Positions 1-13,706 of a DNA stretch of 64,000 nucleotides are shown one piece after another (position 1 is the stretch's first letter; each line of letters begins with the position of its first letter). The stretch covers positions 6,887,001-6,951,000 of the forward strand of contig NC_045148.1 of assembly GCF_008831285.2 (NCBI RefSeq), given 5' to 3'. A program made the translations under genes and the position numbers. The notes beneath the pieces are model-generated. The model did no database searches, was not told the origin of the DNA, and was given only the letters and a program-made list of their open reading frames with translations. Source of the stretch: Nymphaea colorata (Eukaryota > Streptophyta > Magnoliopsida > Nymphaeales > Nymphaeaceae).

Positions 1-2409
1 AAAAATTCATTACAATATGTTAACTTCACATTGTCATGACTCTAAATTTATATGCAGTGCCCACACCAAAGTTGTTTAACAAGTGTCTAATTCTGAATCA
101 CTGTTGAGGGCATGCACACTACTCTCGTTATTCATAATTTTTTGTCGTGGGTCACAAATATTCTACATGCCCAAGTAGCAACTACCAAAGTATTCATGCT
201 TCTCTTGTTTCGATCGGGATCAAATCCAGCAGAAAAATAAAAAATGGAGAAAAAAAACAGGGGGACCTGATCCATCGAATCATGACTATATTAGCTATTC
301 TAATACTAAAACTGATAGCAAGATTCGATATAAATGAAATTGTGCAAGCAGATCTGCAATTTCCTTTTACCATGCAAACATATTGTGGGTCGATCGAATC
401 TTCTTCCTCCATATTAATCAATTGCTGTTTTTCTCTTTTCCATTGAAACCATTCATTCTGAAAAGTTATAATAGCAATCTATTTTTTGTTTTCCTTGCTT
501 GTCAGGCTGCCACCATTAGTTTCTTATTGCATCCACAATGAGAAACTTCAAAGCATATTTTCCGATCACGACCTCCCCATCCCCTAAAATGTAAAGAGAA
601 AGTGAGAGATAAGTGTCTATTATCTAAATATTTAGTCATATGAGAATATCTGGTAGTTGGTTGATGTCAATTTCTCTCCCTCTCTCTCTCTCTCTCTCTC
701 AACATTTGGCAGCTGGCTTATTTTGTCATCAAGGTAGGCTTGTTCATGAGTATTTGAGTTCGAGCTGGGTCAGCTCGAAGTCTACTTGAGTGCCATAAGC
801 CACAACTTGAGCTCCGCTCAGCTCAAGCTTAGAGAGCGCGAACTCGGCTCAACTAAGCTCGAGCCTAGGATTGGCTGGAGCTTTAGCCAAACCAAACCGT
901 ATGTAAAAAATTTTACTATAATGTGAGACACGTGTGGGTTGTCAGCTAAATAAGAGTACATTAGGATAACTTTTCACTTGTGATAAAAAAAAAGAAAGTA
1001 TTTTTTACATATTTTTTTCTCCATGAGCTTAATGAAGTTTGACTTAGTCCAGTAGCAAAACTACATATAGGGTGGCGTGGGCAATTGCCTTCAGTAACAT
1101 AATTTTTACATAGATGTTTTACATTTATTTACTTGTATAAGTTGTGCCCATCAAAAATGAGAATTTTTACTACAGTACCTTATAGCCAAAAATTTCTGAC
1201 TTCACCATTGACGGAGTCGAGTTTGTCTAGCTCAAGTTCACCTCGATAAATTAATTGATTTCATTTGTTCACTCAAACTTGAATAGTTTCAATTCTCTCT
1301 CTCTCTTGCCAGCAACATTTGGTAGCAGGTTCTCTCCCTTTCGCTTTATATACACTTTAAGACTTCTAACATTGTTGTTAGAACCATAACAAACAGTCGC
1401 TAGACCATCAAACTATTGTTAACATAAGAGTTGTGTGAGATGGACCTAAAAGAATAAAGAATGTGTTAATCCATTCTACCACCGGACAGACTTAAAAGGT
1501 GGGATCTGGCTCACATAAAAAAGCGTACCAGGGCCAGAACCTAGCCGCAACACGCGGCACGACTCAGGGTTAAACCTGGCCGGGCTTGTGGGGGCTATCC
1601 TGGCCCCAGGTAGGCTCGGGCCCACCCGTAACATGGGCCTATCCGTCTCGGAAGCGCCAGTGGAGTAACCAATGTCCAAAATGCAGAGGAGGGAATGTGT
1701 CCAGTGGAGAGGCAACCAAAAAGCCTGCCAGCAAAAAGCCGAGATAGTTCCTCCTCTCTTTTCTGGCGCAAAGAAGAGGGTGCGGTAGGAGGTAGATTTT
1801 CCAAGGCATTTACTCCACGCCAGCGGCCCAAGCCACCCCGAGAAAGAGGCCTCGGTGCAGCTCCCTGCCCACTTCTTCTGAGAGAAAGAGAGAAGACTCT
1901 GGTTTCTGGTGGGCCGGAAAGAGATTGGCAGGAGGAATTATTCCTTTCAAACTCTTTAAAAAAGAGAGACCAATCGAGAGCCGGAATGATCTTACAATTT
2001 TTTGTGCGCAGTACTGGTAAAAAGATACAGACAGGCGGGCGGGAGAGAGAGAGAAAATGGTTGTCCGTCACATCCATGGCCGCAACTGCGGAGCCTTGCT
2101 CTTCGTCTGGTGATGCCAAGAGCAGAAACCAAAAAGGGAAAGAAAAAATCAGGCTTCGTTTTCAATTTTCATAGCCTCTTTGGAGAGATGGAAGCACATC
2201 CTTCTCCTGCATGACCATCGTCTATAACCTTTTCTGTCTTTTCCCGTTCATCTTTTCCAAGGAATTCCCACCCCCCAAAAAGAAAAAAGGATAGGGTAAA
2301 GAGGGCAAAAAGAGAAAACGAGTGTCTGCTGGTACAACATTGCTGTCTGAGGGTGTCAAGGTGGCAAAATCGAACAGGGCCATATCCTTTCACATCAGGC
2401 CCATGTACA
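1..2409. other. Gene-free flank upstream of the S40 gene
   Basis: AT-rich to about 1480, with a (CT)n tract at 680-700, GAGCTCGAG-type repeat at 735-900 and an aged MITE at 1050-1210. The 1490-2200 part is GC- and purine-rich with overlapping ORFs on both strands but no recognisable protein. It may include the S40 promoter. Confidence 0.6.
1050..1210. mobile_element. Probable aged hAT MITE, CAGGGGYGGAG family
   Basis: The ends CAGTAGCAAAACTA and, reverse-complemented, CAATGGTGAAGTCA are weakly inverted. The flanks ACTTAGTC and ACGGAGTC match at 6 of 8. The core composition resembles the better copies. Confidence 0.4.
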
Positions 2410-2535
2410 TCATTTAAGGGCCCCTGTGTTATATGTTAACTCCCCACATCCCCTTCTGATTCCCTGGCCTTCCCTCTCCAAGGCCCTTCTCCCCTCCCCC
2501 AGCTTTTGAATACGTCTCTTTGGGAGCGAGAAGCC

Positions 2536-3063
2536 ATGGCGGATGGAGATTTTGATGAGGACGAAGTTTGGTCTGTGATAGGACACAGGGAGAAGTGGGA
2601 GGGCGGGTGTAGGGGCAAGAAGAGCAGCGATGCAACTACACCAAAAAGAGCAGCGTATGGTGCCTCCAGGATGATCCCTAGGAGTGGTGGCACCGCCAAC
2701 AGCCCTGAGGCCAGAATCTTCCAGCAATCTGCTCCGGTTAACATCCCCGACTGGTCAAAGGTTTATAAGAATGCCGTAATTACATCGTGGGATTTTGGTT
2801 GTGATGATGATGGTGGAGGTGGAGGTGGAGGTTGTTATGGTTTTGAGGATGATGGTCATTACAGAGGGAGTCTCAATGATGGTTCTGATGATGATGATGA
2901 AGACGATGATAGGGTGCCACCGCATGAATTGATTGCCAAGAAGCTTGCGAGGAGCCATATCACAACCTCTTCTGTTTGTGAAGGTGCGGGGAGGACTCTG
3001 AAAGGGAGGGATCTTAGCAAGGTCAGGAATGCAGTCCTGACTAGTACTGGTTTTCTTGAATGA
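2536..3063 (+). CDS. Senescence regulator S40 family protein (DUF584)
   Basis: This is an intronless 175-residue protein. Family members are small plant proteins, mostly nuclear, linked to leaf senescence and stress; their biochemical role is not established. The sequence shows the family layout: an N-terminal DEDEVWSVIG block (residues about 6-15), a basic RMIPR stretch, the core SAPVNIPDWSKVYK, a Gly/Asp-rich low-complexity linker with a run of aspartates, and the C-terminal signature VPPHELIAKKLARS then SVCEGAGRTLKGRDLSKVRN ending TGFLE. The start at MADGDFDEDEVW is preferred over an in-frame ATG 30 bases upstream because family members begin just before the DEVW block. The usual C-terminal VW-R/K-TGFL is replaced by VLTSTGFL. 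No intron is expected in this family. Assignment is firm; which paralogue is not determinable. Confidence 0.93.
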   Translation: MADGDFDEDEVWSVIGHREKWEGGCRGKKSSDATTPKRAAYGASRMIPRSGGTANSPEARIFQQSAPVNIPDWSKVYKNAVITSWDFGCDDDGGGGGGGCYGFEDDGHYRGSLNDGSDDDDEDDDRVPPHELIAKKLARSHITTSSVCEGAGRTLKGRDLSKVRNAVLTSTGFLE

Positions 3064-5677
3064 GGATATACAACCCCTTTTTTTGCAGATTTAAAGCCCA
3101 GATGAAGAGTGATGGTTCTTGTTTTTCTCTGCTTTTGAGTATCTTGATGTTGGGATTCTGCTTTTAGGTGTTTTTTTTTCCTCTTCTTCCTGTCACAGAT
3201 GATACAAGAATGTCAGGCTCCACTTTTTGGTCCCTTTGGTGCCTGAAAGTTTTGTTTTTCTGCTTTGTTTAGGTTTAGGGAGACAAGAGTCTGGGATTAA
3301 GTTCTATATGTGGACTTCCTCACCTTCTTGCAGAAATGAAGATTTTCTTATGAATAATTTTCTCTCTTCATTTTTTCAGTCCTTCTAGCCCCAAATCGAG
3401 CAGATTCTGCATTTTTGGTAGTTCAGACACCTTATTTTTCATCATTAAACTGGGCATTCGACATGCTTTTCTTAACGAATGAAGCATAGAAAACTGAAGG
3501 AGAAAACGAAATGGATTCTGCGCTTCCCTTTCCCACCCACTTCTTCTTTTTCCATCCTTTTTTTTTGTGTTGACCCCCAATGTCCTGCAGTATATGCTCT
3601 GTGCTTCTCTGTCTTGCACGTGATCCCCATATTTGATTCTGTCTCCTCAAATGGGCGCAAGTTAAAAAGGTCCTTTTCTTTTCTTCTTTCTGGAGAAGAT
3701 GGAAACACTTTTAGCGCTAGCTTTATGGCAGGGTTTTGGTGGGATCACTGATGCCCCCAATTTGTCCTCTTCTTGTAGTTTTATCCTCTTGGTGGGTTTA
3801 TTAATGAGCTGGTGGACGCTAGCTCTGCATTCCTGGTTTTCAGTATATTAATGAGAAAGCTGAAATATTCTGCCATTTTTGTTCTGCCCATGCCTGGATT
3901 TTTAGCTACTTCACCCTATAATCAGTTTGACTGATTTTTTTTTTCTTTACTGCTGCTTGTCACTTAAACCCAGAGTACTATATTAGGTGAATGACTTAAA
4001 TGTTGTTCTTCTATAATTTAAATCACTAAGATCACTGGTCCTTGTGCTTCAAATGCCTTGTTTTCTGTCTGTCTATATAATTTCCTTCTGCTGTCTAAAT
4101 TTTACAGGTTTATATCATGTAGGTTACCAACAATGCCTTCTTGTAATAAGTGTCTTGGATATATCTTAGTTATACAGACACCATCGGCATTATACATCAT
4201 GACTTTTTGATAAAAAAAATGTGCTTTCTGGTTTTGTTAACATTGAGCACATATCATTCTAACTCGATCTTTTCCATGAGTTGAAAGAGAGGTGCAGTTT
4301 TTCAACCCTCTTAAGAACAATGGTGTTAAAATTCAGTAGATGCATCTCTGCAAGAAGTCATATTTATGAATCCATTGAATCTATATCTGCCCATCACAAC
4401 CGCGCATACCCCAACTGGGTCAGGTTGGGTTTGCCTTTTCTGATTAGATTTTCCTGCTGCTTAGTGAAATGAACAAGCCCAGGTTCAGGTTGCAGCCAGA
4501 CAAGACTTGCTCTCATTCATGACGCGTTATTTGAGAAAGCATGACCAACATGTTGAAGAATTCCAAGGAATTTACTGTACATAAGAAAGGACCATTAACA
4601 GACCGCATTTCTATGAAGATTCCTCCTTATCAGTTGAAGAGAAGCTTCATTAAAGAGACTAACTGCCCTATAATATCTGCGAAGTGAGTTTATTCTGCAT
4701 CATGTTAAAGACTCATTTGGCAACAGTAACAAGTTGTTGCTGAACACTGTATCATCAGCGTCCATGGATCCAGATTCATGGGCAGTAAAAACAGGGCCGA
4801 AGTTTTTTACCTTGTTCCTGTAAACAGATACTTCATTTATAAAATTCTCCATATAAGTTACACCATTTTCTGGAAACTGCATGACAACTCTTACAATCAA
4901 GATTAAAAAGCCTGCCAGATTGGATTTGGTGAAAAATTGTAAATTTTCTATGTCACCCTCTCTCATTCACTGTTATAATCACGTTATCATCTAAGCCACT
5001 GCAATTAAGTGGTAGCTCTGTGGTGTTCTATTTTGAAATTAAATTAACATGACGACCTTTTGGCCCCAGTTCTCACCTTCTTGTGCTTTTTGCTTTTTTC
5101 CAATTCAAGGCCCCGGTTGGTGAATAATTTGCAAATCGAAGCATTGCAGGCGATGATTTTTAAGATTCCACAGCCACACGTGATTGGTGGGGCTTGATCT
5201 GGACCGTCCATTTGGAAGCAAAGAACAATGCTGCTTCCTGAAAAGCATAAAGGGTGAGTGAAGTGCCGGTAAAGACAAAATAGTTGGTACTGGGAAGGCA
5301 CTGTCCTTGTGCCTCATTGGTTTCTTGCAGAAAACCAGAAGATGGTTTTAAATAATGGGAAAATGGTGGTTGGGAGACAAAGTTGCCAAGGACTTGGATT
5401 CTCCTTTTCCCAAGGCGGCAGAGGATGCAAGTCTATGCGCTTAAGAAAAGGGGGAATCTTTAATATTTTCCCCCCCAAGTCAATGGGTACGTAATTAATT
5501 TTATTTTCTTCCAAGAAATATGCCCGTTAGCTGTTGTTTGGATAAAGGAGAATCTAAATTCTCTATTTTTTTTTATCATTTTAAGATTGTGTTGGGAAAA
5601 CTGTTTTTAAAATCAGTTTTCATTTTTTAAACCTGGTTCCGTTTGAGTGTGTAGGTAACAAAATAAAAATGACCTTT

Positions 5678-5680
<3 letters not shown>

Positions 5681-5733
<53 letters not shown>

Positions 5734-5904
5734 AAAATATAAGCTCCTTTCCCTTAAATTCTCTTTTTTTTAAAAAAAAAATGAGGTTGTGTTTGAATCA
5801 CACTTTAAGAAAACGACATTTTGTTAAAACTGTTTTGTAAATCAGTTTTACTTTTTGAAACCTGGTTTCGTTTGAGTGTTTAGGTAACAAAATAAAAATG
5901 ACCT

Positions 5905-5989
<85 letters not shown>
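5681..5989. repeat. Two (TA)n tracts after a duplicated flank
   Basis: (TA)25 at 5681-5730 and (CT)14(TA)26 at 5910-5989. Each is preceded by a diverged copy of the same 90-bp sequence (5591-5680 and 5821-5910) ending AAATAAAAATGACCTTTTT. Confidence 0.85.
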
Positions 5990-5992
<3 letters not shown>

Positions 5993-6423
5993 GGAAATGA
6001 TCATAACAAAGGACAATTGTTATGGGCTGAAATTACAAGCCCAAAAGTGTTTTAGTAAAATAACGGAAATGGCCCTCAAGTTAAATAGAAGGAACATGGA
6101 TATGACTTTTCTTCATCCAAATCTGAATTTTATTTGTAATATATGAATATTAAAAAAAAGTGGATATGGTTAAGGGGCTATCCGATTGGGCATCCCTTAG
6201 TGGTCAAGCTTCTTCGCAACATAAATTTAAGTTAATTATGTGAACCAACAAAACCTTATTGAAGAGAGAGTTGGAGAAATGATAAGACCCTATCATCTTC
6301 ATTATAAGGACCATAGACCAATAATACATCTTCATTTTTTTTTTTATTACTAATCGAGGATCCTCTATCTTGGAATTCACTTCATTTCACTGGTTACCAG
6401 ATTGCATGACATGAAAAATCTTA

Positions 6424-7162
6424 CGGCGTGTTTGGATGCACCCCTTGAAAAAATGGGTTTTGTTAAAACCTTGGTTTTGAGAAAACCAGTTTTTTTGATG
6501 TGTTTCCAAAACCTGGTTTTAGTAAAAACCAGGTTTTCATAATTGAAAACCTGATTTTTGTTTGGATAGGAAAAAAAAAAAAAGTTCTGGTGTTGCCTTT
6601 ACAACACTAAGTTCAGCTCTCTACAATTAGTTAGTTAAAACTGTACTTGTATTGGGGTGGAAACTATATATTGAGCGCAAATAAAAATAAAATGTAAATT
6701 ACAGTTTAACATATGAAACTAAAATAGTCGTGAAATGAATCAGATTATTTAGAATCATAAAAGATACTCTTTGAGCATCCAAGGGTTCATGGTGCATTTA
6801 GAATCATAAAAGATACTCTTTTAGCAATTCAAGGGTCAAACATTGCTTTGACAGTGCTTTGAATAGCCCCAATGTATTCTATTATATAAAAACTCTATAA
6901 GCATCAAATGTGCAATTAAACATGATTATAAAAAAAAAATATTTGTTGTTAGAGGGTTCAAGACATGGAATCTACCAGCTGAGATGCATCCCAAAACGCT
7001 GTTTTCTTTTGCAAAAGCTGGTTGAAAACCAGGTTTCCAAAAAAAAAAAAAAAAAAAAAAGTAAGTTTCATGTGTTGCCAAATGCACCCAAAACACCATT
7101 GTGGAAGTAGAATGTTGTTTTGCCTCTAAAAGGGCTTCTTGCGCATGTAGCCAAATGCGACC
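6424..7162. mobile_element. Candidate Tourist-like element with AAAACCTGGTTTT interior
   Basis: It starts CGGCGTGTTTGGATGCACCC and ends CCAAATGCGACC, flanked by TTA on both sides. The interior repeats AAAACCTGGTTTT-type words and A-runs. Similar CCTGGTTTC sequence is duplicated at 5591-5680 and 5821-5910. The borders are tentative. Confidence 0.4.
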
Positions 7163-7254
7163 TTAATGTTGATCAATCTGGCCGCCAAAAAAATCTTGTA
7201 GATCCGAGGAAATCAAACGTCAACTGAAGAATGGTGCATAAAAGTGTTTCTCTT

Positions 7255-7430
7255 GCTCTTTTTGAAATTGTTTGGCAACAGTAACATTTTGTTATTATTC
7301 AATGAATCTACCTCAAAAAATAGGATAGGTTCATAGGACATCATAACAAGAGGTTCACGAACATGTTTCATACTTTTAAGCAGATTCATGAGATAGTAAC
7401 AATTTATTGTTATTGCCAAACAAGCCTTTA
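7255..7430. mobile_element. MITE-like inverted repeat (TTGTTTGGCAA ends)
   Basis: TTGTTTGGCAACAGTAACA near 7268 is mirrored by TTGCCAAACAA near 7414-7424. A related half occurs near 4710 (TTTGGCAACAGTAACA). No clear target duplication was found. Confidence 0.4.
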
Positions 7431-7439
7431 GTTACGACA

Positions 7440-7705
7440 AACAAAGCAATTATAGGTGAGAGATTAAGCATTTGCCACTGGCTGTTGGTAGTCAGTGGGG
7501 TTATGAGTTCATTAAGGGATGGTAGTGTACTGGGCGCCAATGTGATCCACCTTTTTTAAGAATTCGTGTTCGAACCTTAGAGAGGTCACTGTCATATCCC
7601 AATACGTTGTACTTGAGTACCGTGAATGGTTTTAAAGCACGCTCTGTGAACCTAGTGTGCAGACACATCGTGAAATGAACCACTCACCCTTAAAGGAAAA
7701 AAAAA
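7440..7705 (+). mobile_element. Candidate SINE with A-rich tail
   Basis: An A-box-like TAGTGTACTGGG near 7522 is followed about 45 bases later by a B-box-like GTGTTCGAACC. The copy ends in AACCACTCACCCTTAAAGG plus an A-run at about 7695. The same terminal phrase (CCACTCACCCTTAAA) recurs near 17606. Confidence 0.4.
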
Positions 7706-10312
7706 AAAGCCCAACAGATATTTTGCACTTCATTAGGTGGAGCACACTCAATAACTTTTTTATCTTTACGGCAAAATAACAAGGAGATGCATGCACATCA
7801 CCATTAGTACTGCTATATGCCTTTGTAAAAGCAAGTGATATTGATCATGACGGCCCTTTTATTAATGAGCAAGCATCCGTGGATGCACAGTCTTTTGGGT
7901 ATATTAACCCCTGGAGTACATTTATTTATAATATCTTGCAAGGTGATAAGGACTATTGCCTTTGAAAATGCTGCTTTAGCTAATAAACAAAGCAGTTTGT
8001 GGGGGTTCTCCTACACCTTTTGGACCAGTTCGTTATTGACCTCAAGAACCTTCATGGTATATGTTTAGTTTTGCGCAAGCATGAGGATTAGTCTCACAAC
8101 TCGAGCGAGAGCCGAAGCCCCCTTCCTTTTCCTTGCCCCCAGAGTCCAGAGCTGCATTGATACTAGGCGGTGGGAACTCCATAATGTTTAATTTATTAAT
8201 GATGGTCTCGAAAGCGAGTTTCTCATCCAAATTGCATCAATTCCACATCCCCAGCTGGCTTTTCAAGAAGAGGATACATGTTTGGTGAATGATTTCGGGA
8301 TCTTCGACATGTATCTAAGTATTTGCATGGCTTTCTGAAAAGTTTTAGAAACTGATTTCTTATATGCTTGCTTCAAAAGCATAAAAGCATGTGCCTACTT
8401 CTTTTGATGATCTCAGTACCATGCACCTCTACGTTGAAGGAGGTTTAAACTTCAGTATCTAGAGCAGGTGTCTTTTGCCTTGATGATGAAGAAGACAGAC
8501 TTTGCTTAGGGGGTGTTCGTTACACCTCGGATCTGAGATCCATGTTAAGGTCAATGGGTTTTTTACATGTAATGTATATTTAAAATCCATGCTAAAATGG
8601 AAGATGTTAAAATGCACACCTTTTAGATCTGATGCTATCAAACACTACTTAAATGTTATATTTTAAGAGTGCATTTGAATTGTGGAATATGCGCATCCAC
8701 ATAACAAGAACCGCCCCTTGGCTCGAGCGAATCGAACACAAAGTCAAGATTGCACGGTTCACCCCTAACTCGTCCCGCCTTGGCCCTGACTCAGCCTTGA
8801 GTCATCATTCAAGTTATTTTAAAACTCGACCGAGCCGATGAGTCAACTCGCTGATCTGGTGACCCGGTCATCTGCTGATTTGAGTCCGAGTCATAGGTTG
8901 ACCGACTATGGCAAATGTCCTTTTTTCAACATATCTACGACTTTATGAAAGGTTGATCGCTGCCACTAGTATGAATTCCTACTTTATACATATACTTTGT
9001 TTTTTCTCCTTTACCCCCACTAGGAAGGCTAATATATTTAAAATCACCTGCTTGGAAAAAGGACGTAATGTCATAGTCATAAATATTTTTTTGGGGTTTT
9101 AAATGACGAGGTTTTCCTTGAAGATAATACGGCAATCTTGAAAAAACAGGTAAAATGCTATACTTTTTTTTTTAATTTTAAAAATAAGAAAAAATTAAAA
9201 AGTGAGAAACTAATAGGACAACGTAAGGTAGATGAGTAACAAATAAAAATTGGAAAATGAAAATAATCAGTCTAGCGTTAAAACATTAAAAAAACCTAAA
9301 AAGAAAAAAAAAACTGTCTCTGTTTCTTGTTTCATTTGTTTTATTCTCTTTTAATAAAAAACCCCAGCAGATTTGCATTTAAAAAAAAAAAGGAAAAAAC
9401 ACAAACACGGATTTTTCATCTTTTGGAGTTTTTTGAAAAAGGCTTTTTTCCCCTTTTTTTTTGTGCTAACTTATTTTTTGTATCTTTAAGGCGTTAAAAA
9501 AAAACACAAGCACATTTTTTTGTGCATGGCCGGGTAGAAGTATCATTTCCTTTATTACTTGTCACCCTCTCTAAAACAATCATTTTTCAATTGGCATCTC
9601 TTCTCTTTGGGATCCATTAGTAGCAGCTGCTTGAACTCTAAGTAGTGCGTAGCCTTTTGGCTTGACATTTATTTTTTTTTAATTTATGCAAAATATGTAT
9701 TAAGTTGATCATTTTTTGGGTTTTAATAGTGTTTTTATAATAAGCAAAAAATGAATGACTTTCATGGCATCAACAATTTGATAATATAAAAATCAACATT
9801 TTTCATAAAAACAAATTGATACAGAGCATGTTTTATATCAAAAAGAGTACTGATAAATATAATAGGATGTTATATATATATATATGTATGCATGTATGCA
9901 AAATAATACATTAAAATCAAAATGAAAGCAACATTTAAACAAACAATTGATACAACTAAAAAAATTATATGTTAATGAACAATAGCTCTAAAAATAAATG
10001 AAAATTGGATTGAAAAAAAAATTAAATCAAGTAAAATTAAACAGTCGATCAATTTCAAATTAAAAAGTACCCAAGTGTATTCAAATACTCGTGGTGGGTA
10101 TAGGTACAGCAACACAAGTACATGGATCTTTTATCGTGTTACTGTGGCGGTGATAGATCATATTGATTATGGCACAATAACATCGTTCATGAATATCAGA
10201 CAAGCTGACTGACAAATAAAGCTTATGTGGGATGCGTTGCTTGGTTGGGTATAATGAAGAATGACATCATAAAGCCTTGTGCCACATATACAATATATTT
10301 TAAATTAAGTTA

Positions 10313-10814
10313 ATGTCTGAAATTAATACTGTTGCTGAATGTGGTAGCTTTCCTTTGCCTTGGTATCAGTTTATTAACTTTTTTGGGTCCAAGCTGAAGC
10401 ATGTGGTTGCGAAGTTTCAACGCCTTGAGCTCACCGTTCAGGAGTGGAGCTAGAATTTTTTAGTTTCAAGAGCCGAATTATAGTTTTGAAAATTTTAACA
10501 GGGGCCAAATTAATTTTTTTTTAATTTGGTATATATGTTAAACAAAAATTTTTAAAATTTATATATAATTTTTTAAATGTTTTAAAATCTGAGGGGCAGC
10601 CCCCCTTCCACCGCCTCTTTGCATTCTAGGCCAGTCTGTTGCCCAGGAAATTTCTCATAGGATGTTACCATTGGCTCATGTTCCTTGGTTGGTATGTGAG
10701 ATTAAGCAAGAGGGATTGAAGTCTCTCAGGTTACTTCATGATAGAAAGAATTCATCTGGTGGGAATTACACTAGGTTCCACTGGATGATCGCCGCATCTT
10801 CAGGGCCCTATTGA
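10313..10814 (+). pseudogene. Unidentified coding fragment split by a MITE-like insert
   Basis: An open frame starting MSEINTVAECGSFPLPWYQF at 10313 runs into a CAGGAGTGGAG-type repeat at about 10440. After the repeat (about 10620) an open frame resumes (SVAQEISHRMLPLAHVPWLV, CEIKQEGLKSLRLLHD) and stops at 10812-10814. Both pieces look like protein-coding sequence, and no transposon protein was recognised. It is probably a gene fragment carried or left behind among repeats. The parent gene was not identified. Confidence 0.35.
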
Positions 10815-11527
10815 ACACTGTTATGTTTGTCTAGCCTCAACTGTAAGTCATAGTTGGCAAACTCGTGACTCGGACTCAGATCGACTAACGACTGGTTCAC
10901 CGGGTCAGAGAATTCACTCGAGTTATATTACATTTTTTCTATAAATAGATGAAGAAGCTAAGTCTGTTGGGATTTCGTGTTTGATTTTCTTCTTCAACTA
11001 AAACAGGATAACATGTGATATGATTATTTTTGTACATTTAATAAAGTTTGTGATATCTGACATTTTTAAAAAATAATAAACTTCAGTATTCAGCAACAAA
11101 TGACAAAGGAGAACTTGTAATTAGCTTATGTTCCTAGCTGGCTTGGTAGGCCCTGACTTGTGACCTAGTAATCAGTTTATGTTCGGAGCTGTGTTGGGAC
11201 CTAGGTGTAGTCTACTGTTACTTCTTTTAATTTGAGAGTATTGTGTTGAGAAGTAAAGTTCTATAGGAATCAAAGTGACGACTAGACTCTCGACAGCCAA
11301 CCGGTCCGAACAGCTATATTACTCTCCTTGAGATGAATATTAAGCATAGTCAATGTAAAATATTGAAGTACTCCCATCGTACAGAGATGCTTGGTGGGAT
11401 TATGATACACAATGGTGCTTTGTTCCAAAATTTTTGAACATATAGGCGTAGGGGCAAGTTTGGCTCTAGCCATGATTGCTGTCTGGTTAGGTTAATGGTA
11501 TATATTTGTTGTGAGTATAAATAGTTA

Positions 11528-11675
11528 CAGGGGTGGAGTAATTAAAGTTTTTAAATTTTGATTAGGGTGGAAATATCATTTTTGAAAATTTTTGTATCGA
11601 ACAAGTGAATTTTTAAAAAAAAAAAATTGAGGTGGGGCCAGGGCCCATGCAGGCCCTACCTTGACTCCACCCTTG
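11528..11675. mobile_element. hAT MITE, CAGGGGYGGAG family
   Basis: The element is 148 bp with 12-bp inverted ends (CAGGGGTGGAGT, and CAAGGGTGGAGT on the other strand), flanked by a perfect 8-bp duplication AATAGTTA (11520-11527 and 11676-11683). Confidence 0.85.
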
Positions 11676-12379
11676 AATAGTTATGATGTTCCAAGTCTTT
11701 AAAAGTGAACTTGGTACCAAATCTAGTAGTCAACAAGGAAATAAACTTCATGGAGTTTTCAATAACTAAAATATTATCAACAAAACTGACTTTCTAAAAA
11801 ATATAAGAGGTGTCAGTTTTGGGCATGTGAAAACCAATAGACTATAATGTTTGAAAGAGTTTCTTACATCATGAACCAAGGGCTTGCTTAAGCCCATAAA
11901 TGACATTCTTTAAGTTGCACTAGGACGTGGAATCCCGTTTCAGCATAGTGTTAATATAAGAATAATGCCAAAAGTTGTGGAACTTGAGAGAGACAACAAT
12001 ATAAAGAATAGTGCTAAAAGATGTCAACGTTTCGTTCTTGATTGTAACTTTGAGTCACAAGATAGGTTTTGTAGCATTCCAAGCGTCCATCTGTCTTCTG
12101 CTTGTTCTTATAACCAAGACAGGCTTTGTAGCATTCCTAGCTTCCCTAGAGCTGGGCTGGGGCGAGACAAGGCGAGGCTCGAAAAAACTGGGCATGGGCA
12201 GGACTGAAGACCTTGCTGGCAGCCCAAACCCGGCCTGCTTAGTTATCGGCCAAGCCCGACCATCAACTTCATATTTGTCTAGCATCTGATTCAATCTTCA
12301 CCCTTATTTGAAATCCTTTAACACCTCCTTCTCTAATGACACATAAAGGGTTTTAAAGAAAGTGTTTATATAATGGTGA

Positions 12380-12776
<397 letters not shown>

Positions 12777-13276
12777 ACCTGACTTGAACCAGCCCAAAGT
12801 TCAAATAACTAGCCCAAACATGTCCCAATGCCGACCTTGATAACCAAGCACACACCCATACATTTGATGCATGTACTCGTTCCCTCAATTTGGGATAGTT
12901 TTGGGTCCAGCCCATAAGAGTGGACCTGGATCCATTACAGGACCAGAACTGACATGATTTAAGTATGTGTTAATTTCAACGACCTCCAAAAAAAGGGGAT
13001 TCTAGATTTAGGGAGCGGTTTTTACCCCTTCACACAACCTTCAACCAGAGCCTAGAGACCAACATCCACGGCGAACAAAATTACAATCACAAATTCGAAC
13101 TTGGTTGCTTCCATAAATTGGATGGTTTATTCTCTGAATTTGAAGAAAGTATCACAATTTTGATGGAAAAATCACAGTTTCTCACAGTAAATGTGAAATC
13201 TTCAAGTTGTGTTGCAGTTTTTTTCATCTCCAAAGCCTTGGAAGTTTGTTCTTGCCAGTCTTTACTTCCACTTGCT

Positions 13277-13446
13277 CAGTGGCACAGCCAAGCTAAGGCC
13301 CTGATCCTACCTCAAAATTTTAAAAGAAAAAATTACATGTAAATTTTAGAAATTTTCATTTGTTGTATATAAAAATCTTTAAAAATGATATTTCGGCCCT
13401 ACTCAAAATTTAAAAACTATATAAAAAATTTGTGGTTCCGCCCCTG
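13277..13446. mobile_element. Probable aged hAT MITE, CAGGGGYGGAG family
   Basis: It starts CAGTGGCACAGCCA and ends TGGTTCCGCCCCTG, which match as inverted repeats at 10 of 14 positions. The flanks CACTTGCT and CACCTGGA agree at only 5 of 8 bases, so the exact borders are uncertain. Confidence 0.5.
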
Positions 13447-13706
13447 CACCTGGACATCTTAAATCATTTGGAGCTAGATGTTTCCACTTTTCACTACATG
13501 ATTCTTTCATATTTGGACTGCATGCTTCGTTTTCTTTCTGCAATAGTTGCTAACTACCATCGATTGAATTGATTTCTTCTGGAACAATAACAATTTCCTA
13601 TCTTCTCCTTCAATCAAATACTTGATTTGTAAAATTCCAACTAGTTACTTTTGTTTGGGGCTATGTCCCTGCTGAAAAAAAAGTCCTTTTTTTTTATCTT
13701 TAACCA

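Larger units (their letters stand above)
3064..10312. other. Intergenic repeat-rich DNA after the S40 gene
   Basis: The first few hundred bases are probably S40 3' UTR. The rest holds TA tracts, the CCTGGTTTT-type element, a SINE-like copy, a Tourist-like fragment at about 8505-8650 (GGGGTGTTCGTTACACC and ATCAAACACT halves), and a GAGTCGACTC-type repeat at 8700-8900. No gene was recognised. Confidence 0.6.

Noticed and set aside
1595-2174. Overlapping ORFs of 174 codons (-) and 159 codons (+) upstream of the S40 gene
   Set aside because: Both arise from a GC- and purine-rich stretch, neither resembles a known protein, and no splice logic extends them.
10436-10620. A further CAGGGGYGGAG MITE with exact borders
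   Set aside because: Start and repeat type fit, but flanking 8-mers do not match, so borders are not claimed.
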